Positions 16,241-25,568 of a DNA stretch of 36,113 nt are shown piece by piece. Below the pieces are notes generated by a model. The model was not told where the DNA came from and searched no databases. It saw nothing but the letters and a program-made list of their open reading frames with translations. Position numbers and translations under genes: made by a program. This stretch comes from Bacillota bacterium (lineage in GTDB: Bacteria; Bacillota; Dethiobacteria; DTU022). The stretch is taken from contig JAUWPV010000016.1 in NCBI GenBank assembly GCA_030611385.1, positions 1 to 36,113 on the forward strand, given 5' to 3'. The first letter of the stretch is position 1; every line of letters begins with the position of its first letter.

Positions 16241-16712
16241 TGATTTCTCCTCCATCTAAAGTCTGATCATACTTTTCCATTATTACGCGCTCTTTTGCCT
16301 GCATCAATTTGGTATCATTTTCCCCACTATGGCTAAACCCGAGAAGATGCAACATGCCATGCACCGTCAGGAAAGTTACTTCCCGCACCAGGCTTTGTTC
16401 AACTTCTTTCGCCTGATCGCGGGCCCGTTCAACAGATATATAGATATCGCCAACCGCAAACTCTTTTTCACCACCGGGAAACTGATCAGCTGGTTCGAGG
16501 TAACTGAATGAAAGCACGTCAGTGGGAGTATTTCGGTCCCTGTATTTTGAGTTCAGACTCTGTAATAAGGAATTATCAGCAAAGATCACACCGATTTCGC
16601 CTCCACCAAAATTATAGTCTGCCAGGAGTTGATCAATTATTCCTGTTAATCGGACGGTAAAAGTTTCCGGAAAAGAGAAATCGCTGCTCAGGTTTTTTAG
16701 ATAGACACTCAT
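16233..16712 (-). CDS. ybeY: Endoribonuclease YbeY
   Basis: Zinc-dependent single-strand endoribonuclease involved in 16S rRNA 3'-end maturation and ribosome quality control. The 159-residue protein contains HGMLHLLGFSH, giving the three metal-binding histidines H118, H122 and H128, and a conserved TDVLSFSY segment at 64-71. The start overlaps the pgpH stop by four bases (ATGA). Length is normal. Confidence 0.97.
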   Translation of the reverse strand: MSVYLKNLSSDFSFPETFTVRLTGIIDQLLADYNFGGGEIGVIFADNSLLQSLNSKYRDRNTPTDVLSFSYLEPADQFPGGEKEFAVGDIYISVERARDQAKEVEQSLVREVTFLTVHGMLHLLGFSHSGENDTKLMQAKERVIMEKYDQTLDGGEINA

Positions 16713-18820
16713 TTAAGCCCGACGCTCCGTTCCAATTCTGCTTTCAAATCCTTTTCCGGGTATTCAATCCGTGAATGGTAAATCCCGGCCATTATATAGA
16801 CAAAGGCTTCGGCGATCTGGTCAATCTCCTTTAGAGTTAAATCACATTGATCAAGCTGTCCGTCATCAAGCTTTTCTTTAATCATTCGCCTGATCATCGT
16901 TTCAACACGATTGCCAGAGGGTTTGGAAAGAGAGCGAACCCCTGCTTCGACTGCATCGGCAAGCATGATTATTGTCGCCTCTTTGGTTTGTGGTTTCGGT
17001 CCCTCGTAACGAAATTTATCGGCAGAAACATTTTCACGATAATCATTTTCAAGCGCCTTTTGATAGAAAAACGAGATCATGCTGTTACCATGGTGCTGAA
17101 CAGCAATATCCAAGATTGCTTCTGGCAGACGATGTTTTCTGCCAAGCTCCCCTCCATCCTTGGGATGGGCTCCAATAATCAATGCGCTGAGATTCGGCGA
17201 TAATTTGGTATGGGGATTTTCTCCGGAAAGTTGGTTCTCTGAAAAAAAGTGAGGACGTTTTAACTTGCCAATATCGTGGTAGTAAGCCCCCACCCTGGTC
17301 AACAGGGCATCGGCATTGACCGCTTCGGCCGCTGTTTCCGCTAAATTAGAAACCATCATGCTATGATAATAAGTTCCCGGCGCTTTTAAGAGCATTTCGC
17401 GCAGTAAGGGGTGATTGGGATTGGAAAGCTCCAGCAAGGTAATGGCAGTAGTAACGCCAAAAATGTTTTCTAAAAACGGCAACAGCCCAATGGCGACAAC
17501 TGCAGATAAAATACCGTTTCCAATTCCGGCAACCATGCTGTAACCCAGGCTGACCAGGGAATCATATTCCAGGCTGGCATTGCCGAAGAAGAGATAGGCT
17601 GATAAGATAACCGCAGCATTTGTAATTGCCACATAAAAACCGGCTCTGGCCAGGTCACTGCGTTGACTTAGCCTGGTAACAGCATAAATTGAAACCAACC
17701 CGCCTAATAAGGCCACCAGGATAAAGGAAAAATCACCGCCGGTAATCAGCCCAACCATCAAAGCCAGAACCAAGTTAATAATCACGGCCAGTTTATAACC
17801 AAACAACACTGTTAATAAAATAATGCCCATGGCCACAGGTATTAAATAACTGGAAAAATAAGTGGCCGCAACAGAAAATATAAGGGTAATAATAATGACA
17901 ATTCCCATCAGAAACAATAATGAAGGATTGGCAAATACATTAGTCACAAATATGGACATGTATACACCGATCAAAATGAAAACAATCACCAGAAGAAAGA
18001 AAAGACCAATATAACCGGCGTAATATACCTGCTGTCCCCGTATCAAACCGAGACCTTCAAGCTGTGCCAGCTGTTGTACCGTAACCGGTTCGCCTTCACT
18101 GACAATCAGGGTATTACGAAGGATAATTATCGGTTCAATCTGCTGACGGGCCAGTTCACGGTTTTCTTCCGTAGTTTGGTCATTATAGTACATATTTTGT
18201 ACAACCTGTGATTCAACTAATGCTTCAACAACTCTTTTCAGGTCAGCGCTGAAAGGATAAAGGGCAATTTCCTGACTAAGACGGCGCCTGACCAGATCTA
18301 CTTCATTCTCCTTTATCCCCTGTCCAAATAACTCACTTACAGAGTTATTCAGCCGACCCTGCAAATCTCTTAAAGTGGCCCTGTCGATAAAAAAAGCGTA
18401 GATTGCGGAAGAAGACAGCTCTTCCGGGACATACTTTCTAATAGCTTCTACTTTTTCCCAGTTTTCAAGATCCACATTATCTTTTACCTCTATGACGGTG
18501 TCAAAGAAAGCGCCAATCTCGCCCAGCGCTTTTTCCAGAACTAGCGTATTGTAATCAAAAGCTTCGGCTACAGCCTCGGCAGCCTGTACTCTTAGCCTTT
18601 CGGTGGTGTATTCGTCTACAGCATCCCGGGGAGCATAAACTGTACGTGGGCTCGGTCTGCCTACGGTCAGATCAATGCGGGCCGGTATACTGACTATAAC
18701 CAGCAAGACGTAAATTGTGATAAAGAGTACGACTACAAAAACAAGCTTTTGCAGGTGTTTATTCTCTTTAAAAGAGATTGACCGGTTAAAAAGATCGCTT
18801 ATTATTGTTTCTAACTTCAT
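16709..18820 (-). CDS. pgpH: Cyclic-di-AMP phosphodiesterase PgpH (7TM-HD, YqfF type)
   Basis: Membrane HD-domain hydrolase that degrades c-di-AMP. The 703 residues divide into an N-terminal anchor (about 25-46), an extracytoplasmic 7TMR-HDED region (about 50-265), seven membrane segments (about 268-455) and a cytoplasmic HD domain with H486 and the HD pair H515-D516 in YYHDIGK. Gene context agrees: phoH upstream and ybeY downstream as in B. subtilis. The ATG at 18820 overlaps the phoH coding region by 35 bases and has AAAGG 7 bases upstream, so its ribosome binding site lies inside phoH. Confidence 0.96.
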   Translation of the reverse strand: MKLETIISDLFNRSISFKENKHLQKLVFVVVLFITIYVLLVIVSIPARIDLTVGRPSPRTVYAPRDAVDEYTTERLRVQAAEAVAEAFDYNTLVLEKALGEIGAFFDTVIEVKDNVDLENWEKVEAIRKYVPEELSSSAIYAFFIDRATLRDLQGRLNNSVSELFGQGIKENEVDLVRRRLSQEIALYPFSADLKRVVEALVESQVVQNMYYNDQTTEENRELARQQIEPIIILRNTLIVSEGEPVTVQQLAQLEGLGLIRGQQVYYAGYIGLFFLLVIVFILIGVYMSIFVTNVFANPSLLFLMGIVIIITLIFSVAATYFSSYLIPVAMGIILLTVLFGYKLAVIINLVLALMVGLITGGDFSFILVALLGGLVSIYAVTRLSQRSDLARAGFYVAITNAAVILSAYLFFGNASLEYDSLVSLGYSMVAGIGNGILSAVVAIGLLPFLENIFGVTTAITLLELSNPNHPLLREMLLKAPGTYYHSMMVSNLAETAAEAVNADALLTRVGAYYHDIGKLKRPHFFSENQLSGENPHTKLSPNLSALIIGAHPKDGGELGRKHRLPEAILDIAVQHHGNSMISFFYQKALENDYRENVSADKFRYEGPKPQTKEATIIMLADAVEAGVRSLSKPSGNRVETMIRRMIKEKLDDGQLDQCDLTLKEIDQIAEAFVYIMAGIYHSRIEYPEKDLKAELERSVGLK

Positions 18821-19799
18821 GATAATCCCTTTCCTTCAAGGCCTCGTAAGCTTCATAAGCTTTTATGATGCTCTGAACGAGAGGATGCCTGACAACATCT
18901 TTTTCTGTCAGATAAACCAGGGCAATACCTTCAATATCGGATAAAATACGCGGTGCTTCTTCCAATCCCGAATAACGGCCCTTTTGCAGGTCAATCTGGG
19001 TTATATCGCCGGTAATAACCGCTTTTGATCCAAACCCTAGACGGGTCAGAAACATCTTCATCTGTTCAGAGGTGGCATTTTGCCCCTCATCCAAAATAAC
19101 AAAAGCATCATCCAGAGTCCGCCCGCGCATATAGGCCAGCGGAGCAATTTCGATTATACCCTTCTCGCGGTATTTTTGAAATACTTCTATGCCCAGAAGA
19201 TCATATAAGCCATCATAGATTGGGCGTAGGTACGGATCTACTTTTTCCTGAACATCACCCGGTAAAAAACCCAAATGTTCCCCGGCTTCTACAGCAGGAC
19301 GGGTTAAGACTAAACGCTGGACTTGCTTATTTTTCAGGGCATCAACGGCCATGGCCAGGGCAAGATAAGTTTTTCCCGTCCCGGCAGGCCCGATTGATAA
19401 GACAATATCATGACAACGGATAGCTTCGAGATAGCGTTTTTGGCCAACAGTTTTTGGACGAATCTGTTTGCCGCGATTAGTAACCAGCACAAGATCGCTA
19501 AAAAGTGAACGGATCTGATCTACTTCGCCCTGACCGGTTAATTTCAAAGCATACTCAAATTCACGGTCAGTTAACAAGTGGCCCTTGCGGATATGAGCAA
19601 GAAGCTCCTGAAACATGATATAAATTATTTCAACATCTTCAGCAGAGCCTTCAATAATCAACTCATGCCCTTTAGGGATCAGGCGTATGGCAAACTTATC
19701 TTCAATAAGGCTGAAGTGACGATCATGTTTGCCCAGAAGTTGGACAGATTCATCTCCTCCGGACAGCACAATAGTCCTGCTTGTGGTATTTTCTGCCAA
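18786..19799 (-). CDS. phoH: PhoH-like ATPase
   Basis: Cytoplasmic P-loop ATPase of the PhoH/YbeZ family, often found beside ybeY and thought to act in RNA metabolism. The Walker A motif GPAGTGKT is at about residues 137-144 and Walker B reads FVILDEGQN. The conserved TRPAVEAGEHLGFLPGD segment follows Walker A. The start is uncertain: the frame opens at a TTG at 19829 with no ribosome binding site, whereas the TTG at 19799 has AAGGGGG 11 bases upstream and gives an N-terminus closer to family length. The 3' end overlaps pgpH. Confidence 0.93.
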   Translation of the reverse strand: MAENTTSRTIVLSGGDESVQLLGKHDRHFSLIEDKFAIRLIPKGHELIIEGSAEDVEIIYIMFQELLAHIRKGHLLTDREFEYALKLTGQGEVDQIRSLFSDLVLVTNRGKQIRPKTVGQKRYLEAIRCHDIVLSIGPAGTGKTYLALAMAVDALKNKQVQRLVLTRPAVEAGEHLGFLPGDVQEKVDPYLRPIYDGLYDLLGIEVFQKYREKGIIEIAPLAYMRGRTLDDAFVILDEGQNATSEQMKMFLTRLGFGSKAVITGDITQIDLQKGRYSGLEEAPRILSDIEGIALVYLTEKDVVRHPLVQSIIKAYEAYEALKERDYHEVRNNNKRSF

Positions 19800-19901
19800 A
19801 AAGCAGCATGCCCCCTTCTTCGATAACAAATATAGATCTTGTATATCCTGTAATCATTCGACAATAAGAATAATAATCCTTTAGTGGGGTATGATCGGAG
19901 T

Positions 19902-20336
19902 TCAGTGCTTGCGGCGCATAGCAAGTGGTTGTCCAAATATTTCATGAAAGATAAATGCTGCAACCAATGGATTCTTTTGGGTCAATGCTTGCTTTAAACC
20001 TGAGGCTACGGAAGCAGAACGGTATCTTTCCCTTTCGACCGGTGGAACAGTATACCGCTCTTCAGTTTCTCCGCTATCCATAACTTCTTCTTCTTCTTCT
20101 TCATTGTCTTCCTCATCATCATAATCCGAATCGTAATCAGCTTGTTCTGAAAACCCTGAATCAAAGTAGGCAGCTTCATGAACCCACGGATCGACATGTC
20201 TTTCTTCAGGCGACCGCACAATTCTTACCGGAACCGCTTTCCGGGTGGCCGATTGACCTCCCCGGATCGCCTTCATTACGGTGCGGATCAGATTGAAAGC
20301 AATGACAACGATGATTAAAACGACTATGTTTTCCAT
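19902..20336 (-). CDS. Unknown acidic single-pass membrane protein
   Basis: A 144-residue protein of unknown function. Residues about 4-23 form one membrane segment. The middle (about 60-95) is extremely acidic, with long Asp/Glu runs and no predicted fold. The C-terminus (about 113-144) returns to a compact pattern ending NPLVAAFIFHEIFGQPLAMRRK, resembling the short helix plus ILGPP-like tail seen, from memory, in various Bacillota proteins. The ATG has GGAGG 9 bases upstream and lies 17 bases after floA. It occupies the interval between floA and phoH, where B. subtilis carries yqfB, yqfC and yqfD; I see no homology to those. Confidence 0.7.
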   Translation of the reverse strand: MENIVVLIIVVIAFNLIRTVMKAIRGGQSATRKAVPVRIVRSPEERHVDPWVHEAAYFDSGFSEQADYDSDYDDEEDNEEEEEEVMDSGETEERYTVPPVERERYRSASVASGLKQALTQKNPLVAAFIFHEIFGQPLAMRRKH

Positions 20337-20353
20337 ATGATCATGCCTCCGGC

Positions 20354-21346
20354 TTATTTCTTTTCATCTTCAGGTTGATCACTCTGGCTTAATTTGCTTA
20401 TGTTATGGCGCATATCGGTATCGGCCATAACGTTTTTAAGCTGGTAGTAATCCATTACGCCAAGGTTACCATCACGCAAAGCCTGGGACAGAGCCCGCGG
20501 CACCTCCGCCTCCGCTTCGACAACTTTTGCCCTCATCTGCTGAACTTTTGCAATCATTTCCTGTTCCAGGGCCACAGCCATTGCCCGCCGCTCTTCCGCT
20601 TTTGCCTGAGCAATACGTTTGTCGGCTTCAGCTTGGTCAGTCTGCAGCTGGGCTCCGATATTTTTCCCGACATCAACATCGGCGACATCGATCGAGAGAA
20701 TTTCATAGGCAGTGCCCGAATCAAGTCCCTTGCCTAATACTGTACTTGAAATTTTATCCGGGTTCTCCAGAACCATTTTGTGACTTTCCGATGAACCGAT
20801 CGTGGTAACAATTCCTTCACCAACCCGGGCAATAATCGTTTCTTCGCCGGCACCGCCAACCAGACGGTCAAGATTGGCCCGCACTGTTACCTTGGCTCGG
20901 GCTTTTACTTCGATGCCATCCCTGGCTACCGCTGCTACTACCGGTGTTTCGATTACTTTAGGGTTAACACTCATCTGCACCGCCTGCAGGACATCACGAC
21001 CGGCCAAATCAATAGCAGCAGCCCTTTCAAAAGGCAGGGGTATTTCTGCCCGCTGAGCGGCAATCAGGGCATTAACGACCCTGTCGACATTACCGCCGGC
21101 CAGGAAATGTCCTTCCAGTTTGTTTACATTCAATTCCAGCCCGGCTTTGGTCGCCTTAATCAACGGCACAACAATTTTAACCGGTGCCACCCTGCGCAAA
21201 CGCATGCCGATCAAAGCAAATATACCGACCGGAACACGCGCAGCCAGAGCTGAGATCCACAGTCCGATGGGAACAAAGCTCAAGATTACAACCAGGAAAA
21301 TAATAATTAAAACGATAAATAACAGCAGGGGAATTAGTTGTTCCAT
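20354..21346 (-). CDS. floA: Flotillin-like protein FloA
   Basis: Membrane scaffold of the SPFH superfamily that organises fluid membrane microdomains. The 330-residue protein has an N-terminal hairpin membrane segment (about 5-50), an SPFH-type beta domain (about 60-220), and a long Glu/Ala-rich coiled helix (about 230-290, with repeats such as [17 protein letters not shown]). Length and sequence match the YqfA/FloA type. It follows nfeD by 20 bases; the nfeD-floA pair is conserved. GAGGAGG precedes the ATG. Confidence 0.97.
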   Translation of the reverse strand: MEQLIPLLLFIVLIIIFLVVILSFVPIGLWISALAARVPVGIFALIGMRLRRVAPVKIVVPLIKATKAGLELNVNKLEGHFLAGGNVDRVVNALIAAQRAEIPLPFERAAAIDLAGRDVLQAVQMSVNPKVIETPVVAAVARDGIEVKARAKVTVRANLDRLVGGAGEETIIARVGEGIVTTIGSSESHKMVLENPDKISSTVLGKGLDSGTAYEILSIDVADVDVGKNIGAQLQTDQAEADKRIAQAKAEERRAMAVALEQEMIAKVQQMRAKVVEAEAEVPRALSQALRDGNLGVMDYYQLKNVMADTDMRHNISKLSQSDQPEDEKK

Positions 21347-21366
21347 TGTAAAACCTCCTCAATTTT

Positions 21367-22692
21367 TTACTTATCAGGGTCAAGCTGGAGAACAATCACC
21401 CGTACACCTTCAACCCTGTCGACAATCAGTGCTTCTCCGGATGGGATAAAAGCGCCGTCACTGACCACATCAATGCGCCGCCCGTCAATCACCGCTGCGC
21501 CCGAGGGACGCAAAGCGGTAACGGCAACCCCTTTCTTACCAGTCAGGTTTTTTTGATTGAGTGGGGCAACATAACCCAGATCGGCCCTTTCTTCGTCCGA
21601 AAGGATTATGTGACGCAGTACTCCCCGCCGGGCAAAAAAGCGAAAAGCCAAAACCGAGAAAACTCCGGCAAGGATCACTGAAATGAGCAGCATAACCATT
21701 CCGGTCTGGACCGAAGCCGCTGCCAAAACAATCGAAACCAGGGTAGAAACAATACCGGCAATGCCAAAAACACCAAACCCGGGCATAAACGCTTCCACCA
21801 GCATCAGGGCAATACCAAAAACAAAAAGAAACAAAACCCAGTATTCAGCCACTCCGGCGGCAATGTTTCCTCCAAAATAGAGGGCAAAAGCAGCCATACT
21901 GAGGATTCCGGCAACACCAAAACCAGCTGTAATCACCTCGAGAATTAAGCCACCGATGCCGATCATCAGTAAAATCGTTCCAACTACCGGATTGGTAGTC
22001 CAGCTGACCAGGCTGTCGCTTATCCGCGAATCAACCGGGTGCCATTCGGCATCAGGCAGGCCGATTACCTGCAGTAGTTCGGATTTATCAGCTACCGTTC
22101 CCTCGCTGTAACCGACTGCAAGGGCCTCATTTGCCGTCAACGTCAGTAAAACACCCTTCTCGTTCAAGCCTTCAATAGCCAGGTCACGACGAACCATGGC
22201 CGAAGCAATTTGCGGATCTCTACCCCGGCGTTCGGCCATGCCGGCCATCTCTTTTTCCCAAAACGAAAGCGCCTTTTCGTCAACTTCGCCCAGGCCGAGG
22301 TAGCGTGGTTCGGCAGCGCCGATAGTGCTTCCCGGCACCATGTAGATCTGATCTGCCGACAGGGCCAGGTACGCGCCGGCTGAAATAGCATTAGGGCGGA
22401 CAAAAGCATAGATCGGTCTCTCATATTCGTCCATCAGGCGCCTGATCGCTTCAGCCGAGTTAATGTAGCCACCCGGGGTGTCAAGCTCCAAAATTACAGC
22501 AGCGGCATCGATCCTGTGGGCTTCCTTGAATGCATAGTTGACATAACTTGTAGTTCCCGGGTCTATAGTGCCGGTTACTTCAATCACCACAACCGTCTGA
22601 TCTCCGTTGGCTTCGCCGGCAAAGGGCATAAAAATAACCATTCCGGCAATCAGGCAGGCTATCCATAATAATATTCTTGTTTGTCTTAACAC
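21367..22692 (-). CDS. Membrane serine protease NfeD (long, YqeZ type)
   Basis: A 441-residue long-form NfeD protein. A signal-like segment (about 8-28) leads into an extracytoplasmic ClpP-type protease domain with the nucleophile Ser in NAISAGAYLALS and the conserved GSTIGAA. Four or five hydrophobic segments (about 235-355) and a C-terminal NfeD OB-fold domain (about 375-440) follow. The family acts with flotillin-type SPFH proteins, and floA is immediately downstream, supporting a joint membrane quality-control role. The GTG start has AAGGGG 9 bases upstream. The catalytic Lys cannot be placed confidently by eye. Confidence 0.94.
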   Translation of the reverse strand: MLRQTRILLWIACLIAGMVIFMPFAGEANGDQTVVVIEVTGTIDPGTTSYVNYAFKEAHRIDAAAVILELDTPGGYINSAEAIRRLMDEYERPIYAFVRPNAISAGAYLALSADQIYMVPGSTIGAAEPRYLGLGEVDEKALSFWEKEMAGMAERRGRDPQIASAMVRRDLAIEGLNEKGVLLTLTANEALAVGYSEGTVADKSELLQVIGLPDAEWHPVDSRISDSLVSWTTNPVVGTILLMIGIGGLILEVITAGFGVAGILSMAAFALYFGGNIAAGVAEYWVLFLFVFGIALMLVEAFMPGFGVFGIAGIVSTLVSIVLAAASVQTGMVMLLISVILAGVFSVLAFRFFARRGVLRHIILSDEERADLGYVAPLNQKNLTGKKGVAVTALRPSGAAVIDGRRIDVVSDGAFIPSGEALIVDRVEGVRVIVLQLDPDK

Positions 22693-22737
22693 AATCCGGT
22701 TCCCCTTATATAAAAACCAACCAAATCAGTCGGGCTT

Positions 22738-23190
22738 TTACTGAAGTATCTTCTCAACTATTTGCCGGACTAAACCGCCATCGGCCTTTCCTTTAATCCG
22801 GGGCATCAGCAAGCTCATCACCTTACCCATTTCCTGTTTCGAACCAGCCCCACTTTCGGAGATAGCTTCACGAACCAAACGCTCCAGTTCTTCTTCAGAA
22901 AGCTGTTCAGGAAGGTATTTCCTAAATATTTCTATTTCTTTTTTCAAGTTTGCAAGGAGATCCTGCCGACCTGAGCGTTCATAGTCGCCTAATGCTTCTT
23001 GCCTTCTTTTGACTTCACGGGTCAGTATCGCCAGCTCTTCCTGGGCATCAAGAGGACCCTTTTTTGCAATGGCACCATACTGCAGCTCAGACCGCAGCAT
23101 GCGAATCACCGACAGGCGAAATCGATCTTTGGCCCTGGTTGCCACTTGCTGTTCATCAAAGAGCTTTTCTGCCAGAGATTGTTCATGCAT
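22738..23190 (-). CDS. yqeY: GatB/YqeY domain protein
   Basis: A 150-residue protein matching the YqeY family, which shares its helical fold with the tail domain of amidotransferase subunit GatB. Family traits seen are an N-terminal helix with AKDRFRLSVIRML, the ELAILTREVKRRQEALGDYE segment, and the C-terminal GKVMSLLMPRIKGKADGG. It may bind tRNA, but its cellular role is unsettled. It follows rpsU by 23 bases, the common rpsU-yqeY pair in Bacillota. Confidence 0.95.
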   Translation of the reverse strand: MHEQSLAEKLFDEQQVATRAKDRFRLSVIRMLRSELQYGAIAKKGPLDAQEELAILTREVKRRQEALGDYERSGRQDLLANLKKEIEIFRKYLPEQLSEEELERLVREAISESGAGSKQEMGKVMSLLMPRIKGKADGGLVRQIVEKILQ

Positions 23191-23213
23191 TAGCAGGACA
23201 CCCCACTTAGATC

Positions 23214-23387
23214 TTAATGGCGTCGCTTACGCGCAGCCTCAGCTTTTTTCTTGCGGCGCACGCTTGGTTTCTCATAATGCGCACGTCGCCGTGCTTCGGA
23301 TAAAACACCAGCTCGGGCGCACTGTTTTTTAAACCTTTTAAGGGCCTTGTCCAGGGTCTCGTTTTTGCCGATTTTTACTTCCGCCAT
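23214..23387 (-). CDS. rpsU: Ribosomal protein S21
   Basis: A 57-residue, strongly basic protein beginning [20 protein letters not shown] and ending in an Arg/Lys-rich tail ([14 protein letters not shown]), both typical of bS21. It joins the small subunit near the 16S rRNA 3' end and affects initiation. A strong purine-rich site (GAGGGGGGAAG) precedes the ATG at 23387. It sits between hinT and yqeY on the minus strand, with tight spacing that suggests co-transcription. Confidence 0.97.
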   Translation of the reverse strand: MAEVKIGKNETLDKALKRFKKQCARAGVLSEARRRAHYEKPSVRRKKKAEAARKRRH

Positions 23388-23442
23388 AATTCTTCCCCCC
23401 TCTCCTTAAAAACCGCTGCCTGAGGGCCATAATTCAATAATT

Positions 23443-23805
23443 CTAAGCACCTCTGCCATTGGCAATGGTTTGCAACAAAGGTCTTCCTCCCAGGAGGTGG
23501 AGGTGAAGATGAAAAACGATCTGACCGGCATCCGAACCACAATTAATTACCGTTCTGTAGCCTTTTTTATCCAGTTCAAAAGCCCTGGCAATTTCATTTG
23601 CTACTGAATGAAGGTGGCCCATCAGCGCTTCATCGTCTTTTTCCATATCCAGTAAGGTCGGAATATGCTTACGCGGTAATATCAGAATATGAACAGGAGC
23701 TGCCGGGTTAATATCTTTAAAGGCAACAACTGCATCATCTTCATAGACAATATCTGCGTTAATCTCCCGTTTCATAATCTTGCAAAAAACACAATCATCA
23801 GCCAT
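23443..23805 (-). CDS. HIT family nucleotide phosphoramidase (HinT)
   Basis: A 120-residue histidine-triad protein. The catalytic triad HLHLH is at H99, H101 and H103, within GQIVFHLHLHLLGG, where the usual Thr of GQT is Ile. C5 and C8 suggest a zinc site shared with H47 and the triad. The family hydrolyses purine nucleoside phosphoramidates such as aminoacyl adenylates. GGAGGA lies seven bases before the ATG, and a TATAAT (23831-23826) lies so close upstream that the leader would be very short. The gene heads the minus-strand housekeeping run and is divergent from mnmH. Confidence 0.95.
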   Translation of the reverse strand: MADDCVFCKIMKREINADIVYEDDAVVAFKDINPAAPVHILILPRKHIPTLLDMEKDDEALMGHLHSVANEIARAFELDKKGYRTVINCGSDAGQIVFHLHLHLLGGRPLLQTIANGRGA

Positions 23806-23934
23806 GTAATTTCCTCCTGCACGATATTATAACACAGCCGATTTGCCTTGAGAAGATAACTTAAACTTAAATCTGGCGCATTTCGATCATGTACTTCGCT
23901 AAAAGGCACTTCATAACCTTTTTGGGGGAATTTT

Positions 23935-23963
23935 TTTACAGAGATTCAACTATCGGCTATAAT
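23935..23963 (+). promoter_or_regulatory. Promoter for mnmH
   Basis: TTTACA (23935-23940) and TATAAT (23958-23963) are separated by 17 bases on the plus strand. This predicts a leader of about 80 bases before mnmH. The rest of the interval between hinT and mnmH (23806-24040) shows no gene. Confidence 0.7.
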
Positions 23964-24052
23964 TGACAATACAGGCGTCCTCAATCAGTAAACAGAATAT
24001 TTGAGCCTGGTTCGGCACAAATTTCGATACGGAAAAATGGGTGAAGAGACTG

Positions 24053-25120
24053 ATGGAAATCGAGATTACAGAAGCACTCAACCGTTCCGATCTGCTCTTT
24101 ATCGATGTCCGCTCACCGGATGAGTATACCGAAGCTTCGATACCGGGTGCCGTTAATATACCCCTGTTCGACAATCAAGAGCATCATCAGCTCGGCATCA
24201 TCTATCACCAGCTTGGTGGATATGAAGCACGGCAAGCCGCCCTGGTAATGGTTGCGCCGAAACTGCCAGCCCTGGTTAATCAAATTACTTCAGCATGTGG
24301 TGAGAAAAAACCACTGCTTTACTGCCGCCGGGGCGGTTTACGCAGCCTCAGTCTTTATCAGATTCTAAACCTTAGTGGTATACACGCCTCACGCCTAAAA
24401 CACGGCTACAAAGCTTTTCGCAGTTATGTTAACGAACATCTCGGCAGCTACCATTTAAAAGGTAAACTACTAATTCTGCACGGACTGACCGGAGTTGGCA
24501 AAACTGCCGTTCTAGAAGAGCTGGAACACCGCTGCATCCCGATTATCGATCTGGAGGGGTTAGCCGGTCACCGCGGTTCGGTATTCGGAGGCATCGGTTT
24601 CGCCGGGCAACGTTCTCAAAAAGATTTTGACGCGCTGCTGCTGCAACAGCTTAAAAAACACAGCAATGAACCATACCTTGTCGTTGAAGGTGAAGGCCGC
24701 CGCATCGGCAACGTATATCTGCCTCTTTTTCTGAGCGAGGCCATGGAGAAAGGGCACCGTCTCCTACTGACCGCCTCTATCGAAACCAGGGTGGAACGTA
24801 TTGTGACCACCTATACACCAGCAGCCATGACCGCCGAAGAATTTGGAGAACTAAAAGGTGCTCTTGACTCACTGCGCCGCCGGATGGGTAACCAGAAGGT
24901 CGATCTTTTAATCGATATGCTGGAACAGGGAGAATACAGCGCTGTGGCCAAATTATTATGCACCGATTACTATGACCTTTTTTACAGTGACTCCCGACCG
25001 GATTGTTCACAGTTTGATGCAGTGATTGATGCATCTGATCTTGAAAGTGCAGCCCAACAGATTATTGAGCTGATTAATCTCTTAAACCTGGCACCCACAC
25101 AGGCTGCACCGCAACAATAA
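24053..25120 (+). CDS. mnmH: tRNA 2-selenouridine synthase MnmH (SelU)
   Basis: Converts 2-thiouridine at the wobble position of certain tRNAs to 2-selenouridine via a geranylated intermediate, using selenophosphate. An N-terminal rhodanese domain carries the catalytic Cys in YCRRGGLRS (about residue 91), preceded by FIDVRSPDEY. The C-terminal P-loop domain has GLTGVGKT (about 144-151) and DLEGLAGHRGSVFGG, a family signature. The ATG at 24053 has GGTGA 8 bases upstream; a GTG at 24041 is an alternative. Its presence suggests the organism uses selenium, but no selD is in the window. It is the first gene of a plus-strand island inside otherwise minus-strand blocks. Confidence 0.94.
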   Translation: MEIEITEALNRSDLLFIDVRSPDEYTEASIPGAVNIPLFDNQEHHQLGIIYHQLGGYEARQAALVMVAPKLPALVNQITSACGEKKPLLYCRRGGLRSLSLYQILNLSGIHASRLKHGYKAFRSYVNEHLGSYHLKGKLLILHGLTGVGKTAVLEELEHRCIPIIDLEGLAGHRGSVFGGIGFAGQRSQKDFDALLLQQLKKHSNEPYLVVEGEGRRIGNVYLPLFLSEAMEKGHRLLLTASIETRVERIVTTYTPAAMTAEEFGELKGALDSLRRRMGNQKVDLLIDMLEQGEYSAVAKLLCTDYYDLFYSDSRPDCSQFDAVIDASDLESAAQQIIELINLLNLAPTQAAPQQ

Positions 25121-25184
25121 ATGATAATCTATTCTTAAAGATACCGGGAACAGATCAATATAATATGATAGGAGTGTTAAGTTA

Positions 25185-25568
25185 ATGAACCCTTATGATG
25201 CTGTGCACGCCCTGACCAAAGCCTTACGTGAATCAACCGAATTCAAAGAGCTGAAAGAGGCCCAGGCAGCCCTGAAAACAGACGTTTCGGCTCGGAACAT
25301 GCTCATTGACTTTCGTACCGAGCAGTTTGATCTGCAGAAACAACAGCTCTCTGGTATTGAAGTATCCACGGATCAGGAAGCTAAACTGGAAAAACTGTTT
25401 ACAGTAATTAATATGAATACCATCATCAAACAGTTTTTACAGGCTGAATACAAGGTGGCTGTATTACTGCAAGATGTGCATAAAATAATCGGCGATGCCA
25501 CCGGAGAAATAGTCGATCCGGAGCTGATGGTCATGCCTAAAGATGATCACGACGACCCGGACGCATGA
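25185..25568 (+). CDS. YlbF/YmcA family protein
   Basis: A 127-residue, almost entirely helical cytoplasmic protein resembling the YlbF/YmcA (Com_YlbF) family. The pattern of an early LTKALRESTEFKELKEA helix, a central linker, and a second long helix around NMNTIIKQFLQAEYKVAVLL fits. In B. subtilis YlbF, YmcA and YaaT form a complex affecting RNase Y and development; whether this copy does the same is unknown. AGGAG lies 11 bases before the ATG. The stop overlaps the next gene by four bases (ATGA), so the two are coupled. Confidence 0.82.
   Translation: MNPYDAVHALTKALRESTEFKELKEAQAALKTDVSARNMLIDFRTEQFDLQKQQLSGIEVSTDQEAKLEKLFTVINMNTIIKQFLQAEYKVAVLLQDVHKIIGDATGEIVDPELMVMPKDDHDDPDA

Noticed and set aside
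23806-23840. TATAAT just upstream of hinT as its promoter
   Set aside because: The -35 match is poor (TTCTCA) and the start would leave almost no leader before the ribosome binding site, so I mention it only within the hinT entry.
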